In this document: positions 30,119 to 39,647 of the stretch, in pieces
Layout of the letters: each line of letters opens with the position of its first letter
Position numbering within the stretch: position 1 is the stretch's first letter
NCBI GenBank assembly: GCA_020637365.1
Contig: JACJWE010000002.1
Span: 1-64,000, forward strand
Reading direction: 5' to 3'
Source of the DNA: Acidimicrobiia bacterium
GTDB taxonomy: Bacteria > Actinomycetota > Acidimicrobiia > IMCC26256 > JAGNEX01
DNA length: 64,000 nucleotides
The notes under the pieces: model-generated
Databases searched by the model: none
What the model saw: only the letters and a program-made list of their open reading frames with translations
Told to the model about the DNA's origin: nothing
Program-made: the position numbers and the translations under genes

Positions 30119-30420
30119 GTCGCACTACTGCCATCGCTGTGAGTCCTCAAAAGATTTGGCCTTTGTGAAGACGGCGGTCGTTCGCCCTCTGAGAGAACCC
30201 CCGTCCGATCACCAACGCCGGCTCACACTGGGATTCAACCGGTTGTTTGGAGGGTCCTTCATGTCTGATCGGGTTGCGGGCGGTCCCGGAACGGTCCACC
30301 ACAGTGTCGTCGCGGCGACGCATCTTCTTTAAGCATTGCAGGCCTACCGACGCCACAAAACCTCTACCCGCGCGCCGCTACACCACAGAATCGGGGCGTT
30401 TTGGCGTTACCCTGCAAGCT
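30119..30420. other. Gene-free divergent promoter region
   Basis: It lies between the leftward membrane protein and the rightward potassium channel. No coding frame is convincing. A longer in-frame start for the channel exists at 30247, but the added residues show no similarity to channels. Confidence 0.4.
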
Positions 30421-31515
30421 GTGAGCGACGTCGACCACAGCCATGCTGGCCAAGCCAAGAACGGCAACGCCAATACAAGCGCCACACCCGCTGGTACGTC
30501 GATCAAAGACCCATGGCGGCGCGCGCGTCTCGGATTGGGTGCCCTAGCGCTGATCAGCGGCGCATCGACCGCCGCATACATGTGGCTGGGTCTGTCATTG
30601 CTGGATGCCTTCTATCAGACGATCATCACGATCTTTACGGTTGGCTACACCGAGGTCGGTATCGGCACGGACCAGACCGCGTACCGACTCGTGACGATCT
30701 GCGTCATCGTGGCGGGGACAGGTGTCGGGTTTTATACGTTGGGAGTTGCGTTCGAGGCTCTCGTCGAAAGCCGACTGAGCGGCTTGTTTGGGAGGATGCG
30801 CATGCAGCGATCGATCGATCAGCTGAACGGCCACGTGATCGTCTGTGGATGGGGTCAAGTCGGCCAAGCCATTACCGACTCGATCTCTCATGAAGGCAAA
30901 ACCGTCGTCGTCGTCGACGACAGCTTGGACCCGGCACATCTGCCCGACCACCTCTGTGTACTGGGCGACGCCACCGACGACGACGTCTTGCGTTTGGCGG
31001 GTATCGAACGTGCGGGGAGCCTGGTCGTGGCGCTGAATTCCGACGCGGACAACCTCTATGTCTCGCTCAGCGCGCGTTCGTTGAATCCTGGCGTGTTCAT
31101 CGTGGCCAGGGCCAATAGCGCCGAGGCCGAACCGAAACTGCATCTGGCGGGGGCGAACCGGGTGGTCAATCCTCACGAGATCGGCGGCAACCGTATGGCC
31201 GCGCTGGTCATGTCACCCAACGTCGCTGAGTTTCTCGACCAGGTCATGACCGACCCCAAGTTGGACATCCGGCTGATCGAGCTGCACGTCAAAGAGGGCG
31301 ATTTTCTCGATCGCCATTCGTTGGCCTCGGCGGGTATCCGCAAGTCGACCGGCGCCAGTGTGTTGGCGCTTCGGCGGCTCGATGGGCAGTTCATTCACAA
31401 CCCCGACCCGCATACAACCGTCTATGCCGGGGATGTCTTGATCGTGTTGTGCACCCCCGATCAGCACGCGAAACTCTTGCGCCTTTCGGGAGCGGCGGAC
31501 CCGGGCTCGGACTGA
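30421..31515 (+). CDS. Two-helix potassium channel with RCK/TrkA-N domain
   Basis: About 364 residues. A first helix (LGALALISGASTAAYMWLGL), a pore loop ending TVGYTEVG, and a second helix (VTICVIVAGTGVGFYTLGVAF) form a minimal K+ channel. The filter keeps TVGY but has Thr-Glu in place of the usual Gly-Asp after Tyr. The RCK/TrkA-N Rossmann domain follows (HVIVCGWGQVGQAI, then VVVVDDS and LGDATDDDVLRLAGI), then a TrkA-C-like domain ending GDVLIVLCTPDQ. Two such chains' worth of subunits assemble as tetramers gated by a bound ligand. The GTG at 30421 is chosen as the closest start before the first helix. Confidence 0.85.
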   Translation: MSDVDHSHAGQAKNGNANTSATPAGTSIKDPWRRARLGLGALALISGASTAAYMWLGLSLLDAFYQTIITIFTVGYTEVGIGTDQTAYRLVTICVIVAGTGVGFYTLGVAFEALVESRLSGLFGRMRMQRSIDQLNGHVIVCGWGQVGQAITDSISHEGKTVVVVDDSLDPAHLPDHLCVLGDATDDDVLRLAGIERAGSLVVALNSDADNLYVSLSARSLNPGVFIVARANSAEAEPKLHLAGANRVVNPHEIGGNRMAALVMSPNVAEFLDQVMTDPKLDIRLIELHVKEGDFLDRHSLASAGIRKSTGASVLALRRLDGQFIHNPDPHTTVYAGDVLIVLCTPDQHAKLLRLSGAADPGSD

Positions 31516-31606
31516 CGCAAACACAGTTTGCTGCACCCCTCCCGGCCGACGCTCTGGGGCCCTGGACCATGCCGTTGGAGTACGCGTCGGGTGCGTTGGC
31601 AGGGAG

Positions 31607-32275
31607 TTAGCGTGCGGGCTCGCTGTCGTCGGCGTTGCGCCCGAGTTGGCGCGTGCTCAGTAGCACAACGCCGGGCCCCCAGAACTGGAACGTGAAGCCC
31701 TCTCCGGTTCGAAGTTCGTGGAGAGACCGTCCAGCGAGGGCGCGCCGACGCTCGTACCGTACGGTATTCGCGAACGCTAGAACGATGCTCGAATCGACGA
31801 TGACGGTCTCGCCTGGATCAAGGACCATGCCTTCGGCGAGGCCATGGGCGCCCAACAGCACACCGCCCGAGCCGGTGCACTGCACGAGGCGAACACCGTC
31901 ACCCCCGACGGCGGCTCGCACGCCGGACCAGTTCGAGTCGATCTCGACCGTAGCGTCGGATGCGAGCCAGGCCGATCGGTTGACGAGCCAACCCTCTTCA
32001 GCTGTGACGTCGAGGTGGATCACGTCGCCATGCCCTTCTGCGACGATGTCGAGCCATCCTCCGGAAGCACCCGCAACGGCCCACGCCGGTTGGCTGATGT
32101 TGCCGCGGATGCTCCTCCGCCACGCTCGGCGCCATGAACCCTCTGCGACCATGTCGAAACCGATGCTCGGCGTGTGGGCAACCACCGCACCGGCCTCAAC
32201 CAGAATGCGTTCCGTCGCGCCGAGTGAACAGCGAGCGACGGTCGAAACGGGTTGATGTCTCAGCGCGATTTCCAA
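31607..32275 (-). CDS. AIM24 family protein
   Basis: A 222-residue beta-rich protein matching bacterial AIM24/TIGR00266-type proteins: ERILVEAGAVVAHTPSIGFDM near residue 25, RRSIRGNISQPAWAVAGASGG, GDVIHLDVTAEEGWLVNRSAWLAS as the long central strands, and a C-terminal GEGFTFQFWGPGVVLLSTR. Bacterial members have no proven role; the mitochondrial relative helps organise inner-membrane complexes. Some close residues differ from the commonest consensus, but order and spacing fit well. Confidence 0.78.
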   Translation of the reverse strand: MEIALRHQPVSTVARCSLGATERILVEAGAVVAHTPSIGFDMVAEGSWRRAWRRSIRGNISQPAWAVAGASGGWLDIVAEGHGDVIHLDVTAEEGWLVNRSAWLASDATVEIDSNWSGVRAAVGGDGVRLVQCTGSGGVLLGAHGLAEGMVLDPGETVIVDSSIVLAFANTVRYERRRALAGRSLHELRTGEGFTFQFWGPGVVLLSTRQLGRNADDSEPAR

Positions 32276-32501
32276 CGATCAGCCTTTGTTGCGGGGCCCG
32301 TTGAGCCAGAAGCGCACCAGCCTACGCGGCAGACCTGCTCACAACGCCCCATCCTGGCAACGCCCCATCCTCACAACGCCGACCGGACATCACCCGGTGC
32401 ACAAGGCCGCTCCGAAGCGTGGCGCGGCGACCGGACGGCGTCACGACAACCCGTCCTGGCTACCGCTACCGATATCTACCCCGACCGCCCCGACAACCCG
32501 A
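32276..32501. other. Short gene-free region with small direct repeats
   Basis: Between AIM24 and the beta-propeller gene. It contains copies of AACGCCCCATCCT at about 32342 and 32358 and a third, shorter AACGCC copy near 32375. No convincing coding frame is present. Confidence 0.4.
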
Positions 32502-32579
32502 CCGCTGGCCGTTGGCCGATGGAGCGATGGGCGATGGGCGATGGGCGATGAGCGATGAGCGATGAGGGATGAGGGATGC
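32502..32579. repeat. Heptamer tandem repeat, about 11 copies
   Basis: Units CCGCTGG, CCGTTGG, CCGATGG, then (after one extra base) three GCGATGG, three GCGATGA, GGGATGA and GGGATGC run to the base next to the stop codon of the beta-propeller gene. The seven-base period and stepwise sequence change along the array point to slippage-driven expansion. Confidence 0.85.
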
Positions 32580-35135
32580 CTATGAGGCTTCGTCGCGTTG
32601 GGCGTTGAGTTCACTCAGTCTGGACTGGGCCGCTTCGAGTTCGGCTTCGAGTTCGGCGACACGTTCGTTGAGATCGTTGCCCTCACCACCGGCCTCAGCA
32701 CCCCGCACCAAGGCGTCGATCGCGATCGTCAGCGAGTCGATCTGAGCTTCGGTCGAAGCGATCTGATCGTCGATCGTTTCTGGTTGGGGCGCCGTGTCGG
32801 GCACGGTTGTCGTTTGCGTGGGCTCACCAGGCGGTTCGACGGCGATCCCTGGCTCGACCGGCATCGGAAAGCCCAGCCCCTGGTAGTTGGCCGTCTCGAC
32901 AAATGCCCTATTTTCAAAGGTCGTGCCGTCGTGCAACGCGACGCCGAGCGGACCGACCGTGATGACGGCGCCATTGGCGATGACGGTGCGTTCGATGGTC
33001 GGGGTCACGATGACATCGGACATGGTGACCTTGCCGTCACCATCTACGTCGGTCAGGTTGGAGTATTGGTTCATCGCACCCTTCTTGGCCAATGTCCCGG
33101 CTTCGGTGTCGATCTGAATGGCAAACAGTTCCAGGCGGGGGTAACCGGTATCGGTACTGCTCCACTGTTCGATCGGCACAAAAGCCATCGACGTGGGCGC
33201 CCAATACAGGAAGGCACGATGATCGGTATTGACGTTGCCATCGTCGACAGAAATCTTGTCGACTCGCTTGGGGTCCTTGGCGTCAGAGACGTCAAAGAGC
33301 GCAATCTGGGCTCCGGTTCGACGACCCTCCATGGTGGCGTCGGTACCGACACCAACCAGCAAGTTGTCCCCGATGGGATGCAGATAGGACGAGAAGCCTT
33401 CGATCTTGAGCTCACCCTCGACCGTGGGATTGGTTGGATCCGACAGGTCGATCACATAGAGGGGGTCCACCTGCCTGAAGGTCACCACGTATCCGCGATC
33501 ACCGATGAAACGGACCGACTGGACCTCTTCACCACGGCCAAGTCCACCCACTTGGCCGACTTCCACCAGCGCACCGTCGTCTCTGGAGAGAACCCTGACC
33601 GTCGATGTCGTCGCGCCGGTGTTCCAGTTGCGGGTGGTCGTCACGACCCGCAGGTCGTCGTCGTATTCAGACATCGAAAACTGGTTGAGCAAGGTCCCGA
33701 CGACAGCGCCGCCACCGACGTATTCGGCTGCTGCCCCAGGATTGGCTATGTCGAACTCGTGGATGTCGGTTAAGGCTCGCTCGGTGGCACGCCGGGCATC
33801 CGCCTCGGACATGTTGTCCCAATCGATCCAACGTTCCGATGCGACGAAGAGCGACTCAGGTGACGCATAGACGGTTTGTCCGCCGGCAAACACCCCTGCC
33901 GACGTTGTGGGAGCAAGCCCGTCACCCGCCAGGTCGACGGTGACCACACTCAACAACCCGAAACCCGAGAACAGGTCAGGTCGGTATGCGCGTTCGCAGT
34001 CGATCAACGTGCCTTCAGAAACGTCGCCGTCCTTGTCTTCATAGACGTAATAAGGCAGCCAGTCTGCAAGCTCGCTCGCCTCGATCACTTCACGATTGGC
34101 CCGGATTGCTTCGCGCTCGCCGCGCAGCCCAGCACCGGTCGGCGTCTCAAAGGCCAGTCCCGTCGGCATCGACGCCGACACCAGACGAACGACCCCGTCC
34201 ACCATGCGTGCCGTCAGATAGTTGCCGTCGATCTCAAGCGTGCCGAGTTTTTTTGGCTCTGACGGGTCAGAAATGTCGTATTCGACCATGACCGTCACCG
34301 CATTGCCGCCTCCCCAATAGGCGCTATCAGCAGCCGCGTTCCGTTCGGCGGCAACGGGCAGGGACCCTTGCGAACTGCGGCCCATCACCAACAAGCGCTC
34401 ACCGGAGAGGAACAATTCGTGTCCCCAATCCCCAGGCAGCTTGAGGTCGGCAAGCTCATCGAGCGTGTCGTCGCCAAGGCCGACGACATAGAGATGGCCG
34501 TCGCGGGCGGTGATCAACACCTTGCCGTTGGTCTTGACGATGTCGGGCTCGTCAACACCCTGTTCTTGAACGTTGGTCGCCGAATAGTCCTCACCTTCGA
34601 CCGGGGCGAAGTCGACGCCGCCATCATCTGCGTACGCCTGGCTGGCCTTTGAAGCGGAAGCCGTATCAGCATCCCGATCGGCGGCCGACGCCGCGGGAGG
34701 AGCGGGCGCCATAGCCGGAACCGTTGCGTCGGGAACGCCGCCCTGAGCCGCCACACTTTCATCGGCGGCCTGGTCGTCCATCGCTATTCGAGAACCGGCA
34801 TCGGACTCTAAAATGCCGACCTCCATGCCATAACCATAGGGACCGGTCACACCGGGTAGACCATAGGCACCAACGCGTTTAGCGCCTTCGTCCTTGAGCC
34901 ACGACAGCAAGGCATCACATTCGCCTGCGGGGGTGAGCTGGTTCACGAACTCCACATCAAATGCGGCATCGGCGTCTGGCGCGTCGCTATCGGATCCCGT
35001 TGGGACGCCTCCTGTGGAGTGCACGTCAGTGGAGTCGGTCGTGTCTGAACCCGTCGAATCTTCGACATCGCTACATGCGGCTAGAACGACCACCCAAACC
35101 AGGGCGAAAGCCAGCAGAAGACGTTTATGGAACAT
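32580..35135 (-). CDS. Secreted beta-propeller-domain lipoprotein with C-terminal coiled coil
   Basis: 851 residues. The ATG at 35135 has AGGAAGAGGA upstream; the lipobox is VVLAAC (Cys ~19). After an acidic Ser/Asp linker, the central region (~residues 150-720) matches the Beta_propel (PF09826) family: YSATNVQEQGVDEPDIVKTNGK, ITARDGHLYVVGL, LSGERLLVMGRSS, VQSVRFIGDRGYVVTFRQVDPLYVIDLSDP and EGFSSYLHPIGDNLLVGVG, each seen here in shorter pieces such as GVDEPDIVKTNGK and IGDRGYVVTFRQVDPLYVID. The last ~60 residues form a coiled coil (ERVAELEAELEAAQSRLSEL). It acts outside the membrane; the role is unknown. Confidence 0.85.
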   Translation of the reverse strand: MFHKRLLLAFALVWVVVLAACSDVEDSTGSDTTDSTDVHSTGGVPTGSDSDAPDADAAFDVEFVNQLTPAGECDALLSWLKDEGAKRVGAYGLPGVTGPYGYGMEVGILESDAGSRIAMDDQAADESVAAQGGVPDATVPAMAPAPPAASAADRDADTASASKASQAYADDGGVDFAPVEGEDYSATNVQEQGVDEPDIVKTNGKVLITARDGHLYVVGLGDDTLDELADLKLPGDWGHELFLSGERLLVMGRSSQGSLPVAAERNAAADSAYWGGGNAVTVMVEYDISDPSEPKKLGTLEIDGNYLTARMVDGVVRLVSASMPTGLAFETPTGAGLRGEREAIRANREVIEASELADWLPYYVYEDKDGDVSEGTLIDCERAYRPDLFSGFGLLSVVTVDLAGDGLAPTTSAGVFAGGQTVYASPESLFVASERWIDWDNMSEADARRATERALTDIHEFDIANPGAAAEYVGGGAVVGTLLNQFSMSEYDDDLRVVTTTRNWNTGATTSTVRVLSRDDGALVEVGQVGGLGRGEEVQSVRFIGDRGYVVTFRQVDPLYVIDLSDPTNPTVEGELKIEGFSSYLHPIGDNLLVGVGTDATMEGRRTGAQIALFDVSDAKDPKRVDKISVDDGNVNTDHRAFLYWAPTSMAFVPIEQWSSTDTGYPRLELFAIQIDTEAGTLAKKGAMNQYSNLTDVDGDGKVTMSDVIVTPTIERTVIANGAVITVGPLGVALHDGTTFENRAFVETANYQGLGFPMPVEPGIAVEPPGEPTQTTTVPDTAPQPETIDDQIASTEAQIDSLTIAIDALVRGAEAGGEGNDLNERVAELEAELEAAQSRLSELNAQRDEAS

Positions 35136-35513
35136 TGCGGATCCTCTTCCTTGGGACGGCGGCGCCGATGGATGTTCAACAACTCTGACGCTGCAACAAG
35201 CCCACCGAGTTCCGTCGTTCACCAAATTGTGACATTGCCGTGTGACAGCGGTGCGACCAAATTCGCCGGGCATCGACGACGAGCACACGATGCATTGGAC
35301 GTGCCGACACCACCCGCGACACGCCTTGCCTGAATCGACGGCAGGTCCGTAGGCTGACGCAACGTCCACCAGGTGGTTGGACACATCGGGTGTGGGGTGC
35401 GGCCCCAACGATCGACGCGGCGGTCAAACCGACCGTCGAGCGATCGCTTGCACGTATGTGCGCCGCCTTGTTGAGCAGCCGATGATGAGCGAGGCATTTG
35501 CGAGGTTTGTGGC
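35136..35513. other. Gene-free divergent promoter region
   Basis: Separates the leftward beta-propeller gene from the rightward methyltransferase gene and should contain both promoters. No RNA gene, repeat or clear operator was seen. Confidence 0.4.
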
Positions 35514-36920
35514 GTGTCAGATCCCACTACGACCGTAGACACTTCCCCCAAGGACCGTCTCACGGCGCTCGCCAAGCGGTCTATCCGCTCGGTGACCAAC
35601 GCTGGGGCCGGGCGGGGCAAAGGACTGTCCCGACGAGCCCAAGCCGCGCAGTTGAGCGCCCACGAGGAACTCATCGACGAAATCACCTTGACCGTCGAAG
35701 CTCTCGAACAGGCCATCGACTCGCTGCGACGCGATCATGCGGGGCGCCTCAACGTCATCGGCCAGCATCTTGCGGTCACGGTCGAGCGAGCGGATCGGAC
35801 CGACGCCTCGATAGCGGAGACAAACCGGTCCATCGAGGCCACCCGTGACCACCTCGCAGCCATCTCGAACCACCTCGACGGACTATCTGCTGATCTCAAC
35901 AAGACGTGGCAGCAGGTGTTGTCGGGAGAAAAACGCTTCGACCCGATCGAGGCGTTCCAGCCCTGGGCGAAAGCTGAGATTGGTTTCGCTACTACCCGCT
36001 TGGACGAACTAGCGGCGCGCCTCGATCAACTCGATCAAGGGTCGGCCGCCACCAAATTGCTGAACCAGCAGGCTGACGAGATGGGCGGTCGTCTCGACGA
36101 GGTCGCGTACCGCGTACTGGTCATCGAAGACGAGCTCAACGCCGCGCCATATGTCGCGAACCGCGAGTTCATTTTTACTCACGACGACGGACAAGAGGTG
36201 TTGGGCTTCGACACCGACGTGCCGATGTCGCCCGACGAACTTTACGTCGCCTTCGAGAACCTGTTCCGGGGTGATGTCGCCGAGATCGCCGACCGCCAGC
36301 GCGGATACCTAGACCTTCTCCCGGCCGACGGCGTCATCGCCGACCTTGGCTGTGGGCGAGGCGAAATGCTCGGATTGTTGCGCGAGGCCGGGCACGATGC
36401 CATAGGGGTCGACTTGGATGAAGGCATGGTCGCGGAATGCCGCCGACAAGACTTCAACGTCGAACTCGCCGACGCGATTTCGTGGCTTGAGAACCAGCCC
36501 GAGCATTCTCTCGCAGCGGTGTTTTCTGCACAGTTCATCGAACACATTCCACCGCCCGAACTTGAACGACTGTTCCGGGCGACCGCCCGGGCCTTGCGCC
36601 CAGGTGGCGTCATGATCGCCGAGACGGTCAATCCGCATTCGACCCGTGCGGCCAAGGCGTTTTGGGTCGACCTCACCCATCAGCATCCGATCTACCCTGA
36701 GGTCGTCGTCGCCCTCGCTCGCTTGACCGGGTTTGGTACAGGCCGGATCGTGTTTCCCCATGGGTCGGGCGCTTTCCGGCAGGACCTGGTGTCGCAGGGT
36801 GAATATGCGCTCGTGGCGACCACGGTGCCGCAACCGTTGGTCAGCGCTGGCCAAGATCGAGGCACCGAATCAGCTGATGATGCCCTCGAAGCAGATTCAC
36901 ACATCGACGCTGACGACTGA
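35514..36920 (+). CDS. SAM-dependent methyltransferase with N-terminal coiled coil
   Basis: 468 residues. The first ~220 are helical and charged, with heptad-like repeats (EELIDEITLTVEALEQAIDSL and LDELAARLDQLDQGSA seen in part), suggesting a coiled-coil rod. The C-terminal part is a class I methyltransferase: VIADLGCGRGEMLGLL (motif I), VDLDEGMVAECRR, a FSAQFIEHIPPPELERLF segment, and LRPGGVMIAETVNPHS. Start is GTG at 35514. Similar rod-plus-methyltransferase proteins occur in surface glycan clusters, where they cap chains or set chain length; the CapA-like gene downstream fits an envelope role, which is inference. Confidence 0.85.
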   Translation: MSDPTTTVDTSPKDRLTALAKRSIRSVTNAGAGRGKGLSRRAQAAQLSAHEELIDEITLTVEALEQAIDSLRRDHAGRLNVIGQHLAVTVERADRTDASIAETNRSIEATRDHLAAISNHLDGLSADLNKTWQQVLSGEKRFDPIEAFQPWAKAEIGFATTRLDELAARLDQLDQGSAATKLLNQQADEMGGRLDEVAYRVLVIEDELNAAPYVANREFIFTHDDGQEVLGFDTDVPMSPDELYVAFENLFRGDVAEIADRQRGYLDLLPADGVIADLGCGRGEMLGLLREAGHDAIGVDLDEGMVAECRRQDFNVELADAISWLENQPEHSLAAVFSAQFIEHIPPPELERLFRATARALRPGGVMIAETVNPHSTRAAKAFWVDLTHQHPIYPEVVVALARLTGFGTGRIVFPHGSGAFRQDLVSQGEYALVATTVPQPLVSAGQDRGTESADDALEADSHIDADD

Positions 36921-36954
36921 CCAGGTACCAACGCAGCGGGCGTGACGAGCAGAC

Positions 36955-38340
36955 ATGGCCGCGGATCGCCGTTCAAAGGGCCTCGCTGGCGGGCTGTTCT
37001 TTCTCGGAGTGGCGGCCCTTGCGTCAGTGCTGTTCCAGGTCACCCAGGACTCCCCGATGAACTACTCCTTCAGGCTCAAGACGCCGAGTTCTTGTCCTTC
37101 GGCCCGCGCGGCCCCGCACCCCACCAGCTCGCAGAATCATCAGATGACCCCTCATCCGAACTGGCGGTCGGAGCTCAGGGACCCGACGCGGGTGGCGTCT
37201 CGACCCTGGAAGGCGAGGCAGAATCCGACGGTTCAGCGGAAGCCTTATCGGGCGGTTCGCCCGCCGCGCTGACTACATCGAGTACGAGCTCTCGGCACCG
37301 ACGGCGGGTCCGTTACTCAAGGCGCTCGCTTGGGCGCTCGCGACGCTCCTCCTTCGCCCGTCCTCAATGCGGCTCAACGCTCCGACACGACGGACGGCAG
37401 GTCGGTGACATGGGCGTTCGCCGGTGACACCAACTTTGAGGGACATCTGGGAACACTGCTAGCGAAAGACCCCAGCCTGGTGTTGGAACCGGTTGGGCAT
37501 CTGCTCGGTACCGCAGACCTGACCGTCGTCAACCTCGAAACGGCCGTGTCGGACGTGCCTGGGTCAGCGACCGCAAAACAGTTTGTGTTCAAAGCACCGA
37601 CGACCGCGTTCGAGGCGCTCGCCGCGGCTGGTGTCGATGCCGTCACCATGGCGAACAACCACGGGCTCGATTATGGGCGTGATGGTCTGGCAGACGCGTT
37701 GGCCGCTGCGGACCGCGCCGGCGTCGAAGTCGTCGGCATCGGTCGAGACGAAGCGGAGGCCTTTGCGCCCGCGGAGTTCGTGATCGACGGGGAACGAGTG
37801 GCACTGTTCGGAGCGACCGACGTGATGGACGGGCCCTTGATCTCAGCGTGGCGCGCCGGGCCCGACAGATCCGGTCTGGCGATGGCCAAGGGCACCGATC
37901 TCGATGTGCTGGCCGGCGAGATTCGTCGGGTCCGTCCTGAGGTCGACACCGTCGTCGTCTACCTCCACTGGGGGGTCGAGCGGGCGACATGCCCGACCGA
38001 GAGACAGGTGTTCGTCGCAGACACGCTGGTGGCGGCGGGTGCCGATGTCGTGATCGGCTCACATGCTCACCGCCTCCAGGCAGCGGGCTGGCGCTCCGAC
38101 GGGTCCTTCATCGGCTACGGGTTGGGCAATTTCGCTTTCGCTTCCGCCGGTGGTGAGGGGGCCCAGAGCGGTGTACTGAGACTCGAAACCGACGATCGAG
38201 CGGTGGTAGCAGCGGCATGGCTACCGGCACTCATCCGTTCGGGTCAGCCCATCCCTCTGGCAGCGGACAACGCCGATGCAGCGTTCTCACACTGGCGCTC
38301 CCTCCTCGCCTGCACCGATCTCACCCACGATCCCCGCTGA
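36955..38340 (+). CDS. CapA-like (PGA_cap) metallophosphatase-fold protein, two frameshifts
   Basis: The N-terminal signal-anchor (GLAGGLFFLGVAALASVLF) begins at the ATG at 36955. An acidic linker in a second frame follows, and the catalytic-type domain runs cleanly from 37390 to 38340: WAFAGDTNFEGHL, ADLTVVNLETAVSD, VDAVTMANNHGLDYG, VVYLHWGVERATCPTERQ and VVIGSHAHRLQ. These carry the Asp, Asn and His residues that the CapA/calcineurin-like fold uses to bind metal. Frame changes fall in a C run near 37055 and near 37290. CapA relatives act in poly-gamma-glutamate or capsule export. No capBC genes are nearby. Confidence 0.85.
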
Positions 38341-38473
38341 AAATCCCTCCGTGTGTCCCTGCACCGTGTGTCCCTGCACCGCGTGTCCCTGCACCGTCCA
38401 CCCAACCGCGCGGCTGAACAACTCCACCGGGACCGCGGCCGGGCAGCACTACCGCGGTCCGGCAGCACTCCTC

Positions 38474-38934
38474 CTAATAGACGCCGCCGAGTTTGCGGTG
38501 GTCCCACGACACGATGTCATCGGCCTTGACCCGAATGGCAACACGCTTGGCGCCCATCATCTCTGCAGCGCCAGCGATCGAATCTTCGTCGAGTCCTTCG
38601 ATGTTGCGACGGACGATCGCACGCCCCAGTCGGAACCGCTCCTCAGGTTCACTGATGATGTCGACCTCACCGTTGATCTGAATCCCACGCAGCTCTTCGT
38701 ACGCGGTGCCGTCCTCCACCAGACAGCAGATGCGCGGGTCACGTTCGAGGTTCTTGACCTTTGGCTGGTCGCGCACGTCCAGAACACGATGTCGTCATCG
38801 TCGAGCGCGTACCACATAGTCACGAGATTCGGCGCTCCGTCGGGGTTGATCGTGGCGATCTGAAGGCTTCTGCATTCTTCGAGCATCTCGCGGCGCTCGT
38901 CGGCGTTCATGGTGATGAGATCTCGGCGACTCAT
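38474..38934 (-). CDS. Pyridoxamine-5'-phosphate-oxidase-fold protein (F420/FMN-binding type), one frameshift
   Basis: About 153 residues of the split-barrel flavin/F420 family. The ATG at 38934 is preceded by AAGGAG. The first half reads MSRRDLITMNADERREML, then LQIATINPDGAPNLVTMWYALDDDDIVFWT; after one missing base near 38773 the second half reads RDQPKVKNLERDPRICCLVEDG and LRGIQINGEVDII. The TIN-DG-P-x-V and K-NLERDPR patterns are typical of actinobacterial F420-dependent members (FDOR-B). The substrate cannot be predicted. Confidence 0.8.
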
Positions 38935-39151
38935 GTCATTGCTCCTTGAAAATCGAATGGTGGTGATGCGGTCATGCCGGGTCGGACGACGGTGCGTCAA
39001 GCGGTCCACATGCCCGTCGATACTGGTTCGGTCAGGGCCGCCGCTGGTCGACACGACAGAAACAGTGCGCATGGGCAGAGCGCTGTTTCTGTCGACCGAA
39101 TGTCGACCGGGTCCGCCCCGGTACAACGAGTGACGCAAACTCGCGGGAAGA
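38935..39151. other. Start of a 700-base gene-free region
   Basis: No coding frame is convincing between 38935 and 39647 on either strand. The first 200 bases hold the upstream region of the flavin/F420 protein gene; the rest is filled by the repeats listed next. Confidence 0.4.
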
Positions 39152-39261
39152 CTATCGGTGTGCCACGCCCATGCCGAGCGGATCGGGCTGCAACCGCTTG
39201 AAGCGCGGACACAGCCTGCGCCGCCGCTATCGGTGTGCCACGCCCATGCCGAGCCGATCGG
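39152..39261. repeat. 35-base direct repeat, two copies 75 bases apart
   Basis: Copies at 39152-39186 and 39227-39261 differ at one base; each contains CGGTGTGCCACGCCCATGCC. They are not part of any recognised gene or mobile element. Confidence 0.85.
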
Positions 39262-39324
39262 GGCCGACGCCTGGGCGAATCCTGACCGGGGGTCCATCGG
39301 CGGAGCGATTCAGGCCGGTCGATG

Positions 39325-39480
39325 CTCGCGGACCAAGGCGGACCAGGGCGTGCGGACCAAGGCGGCGCGGACCAGCGCAGGCAGACCAGGGTGGGCAGAC
39401 CAGGGTGGGCGGACCAAGACAGGCAGACCAGCGCAGGCGGACCAGGACCAAGGCGGTGCGGACCGGCACGGGCGGACAGG
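39325..39480. repeat. Degenerate G-rich tandem repeat
   Basis: Imperfect units of the form GGCGGACCAAGGC, GGCAGACCAGG and GTGCGGACC recur at roughly 10-19 base spacing. The purine-rich strand is the plus strand. Open frames through it on both strands give low-complexity Gly/Arg/Gln or Pro/Trp-rich products, so it is probably non-coding. Confidence 0.7.
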
Positions 39481-39647
39481 GACCGCGGCCGCCTACACAG
39501 ACCGCGGCCACCGGCCGCGATGTCCGCAGCACACGGATGCGGCCGGTCGTCGCCAAAACCGGTACGGTTTGGAGTTCCGCGCGGCAAGAACTCAGGCAGT
39601 TGGGGCGGCCCAAGAAGGGCGCGACCCGCCTGGTGGAGAGGTGAACG

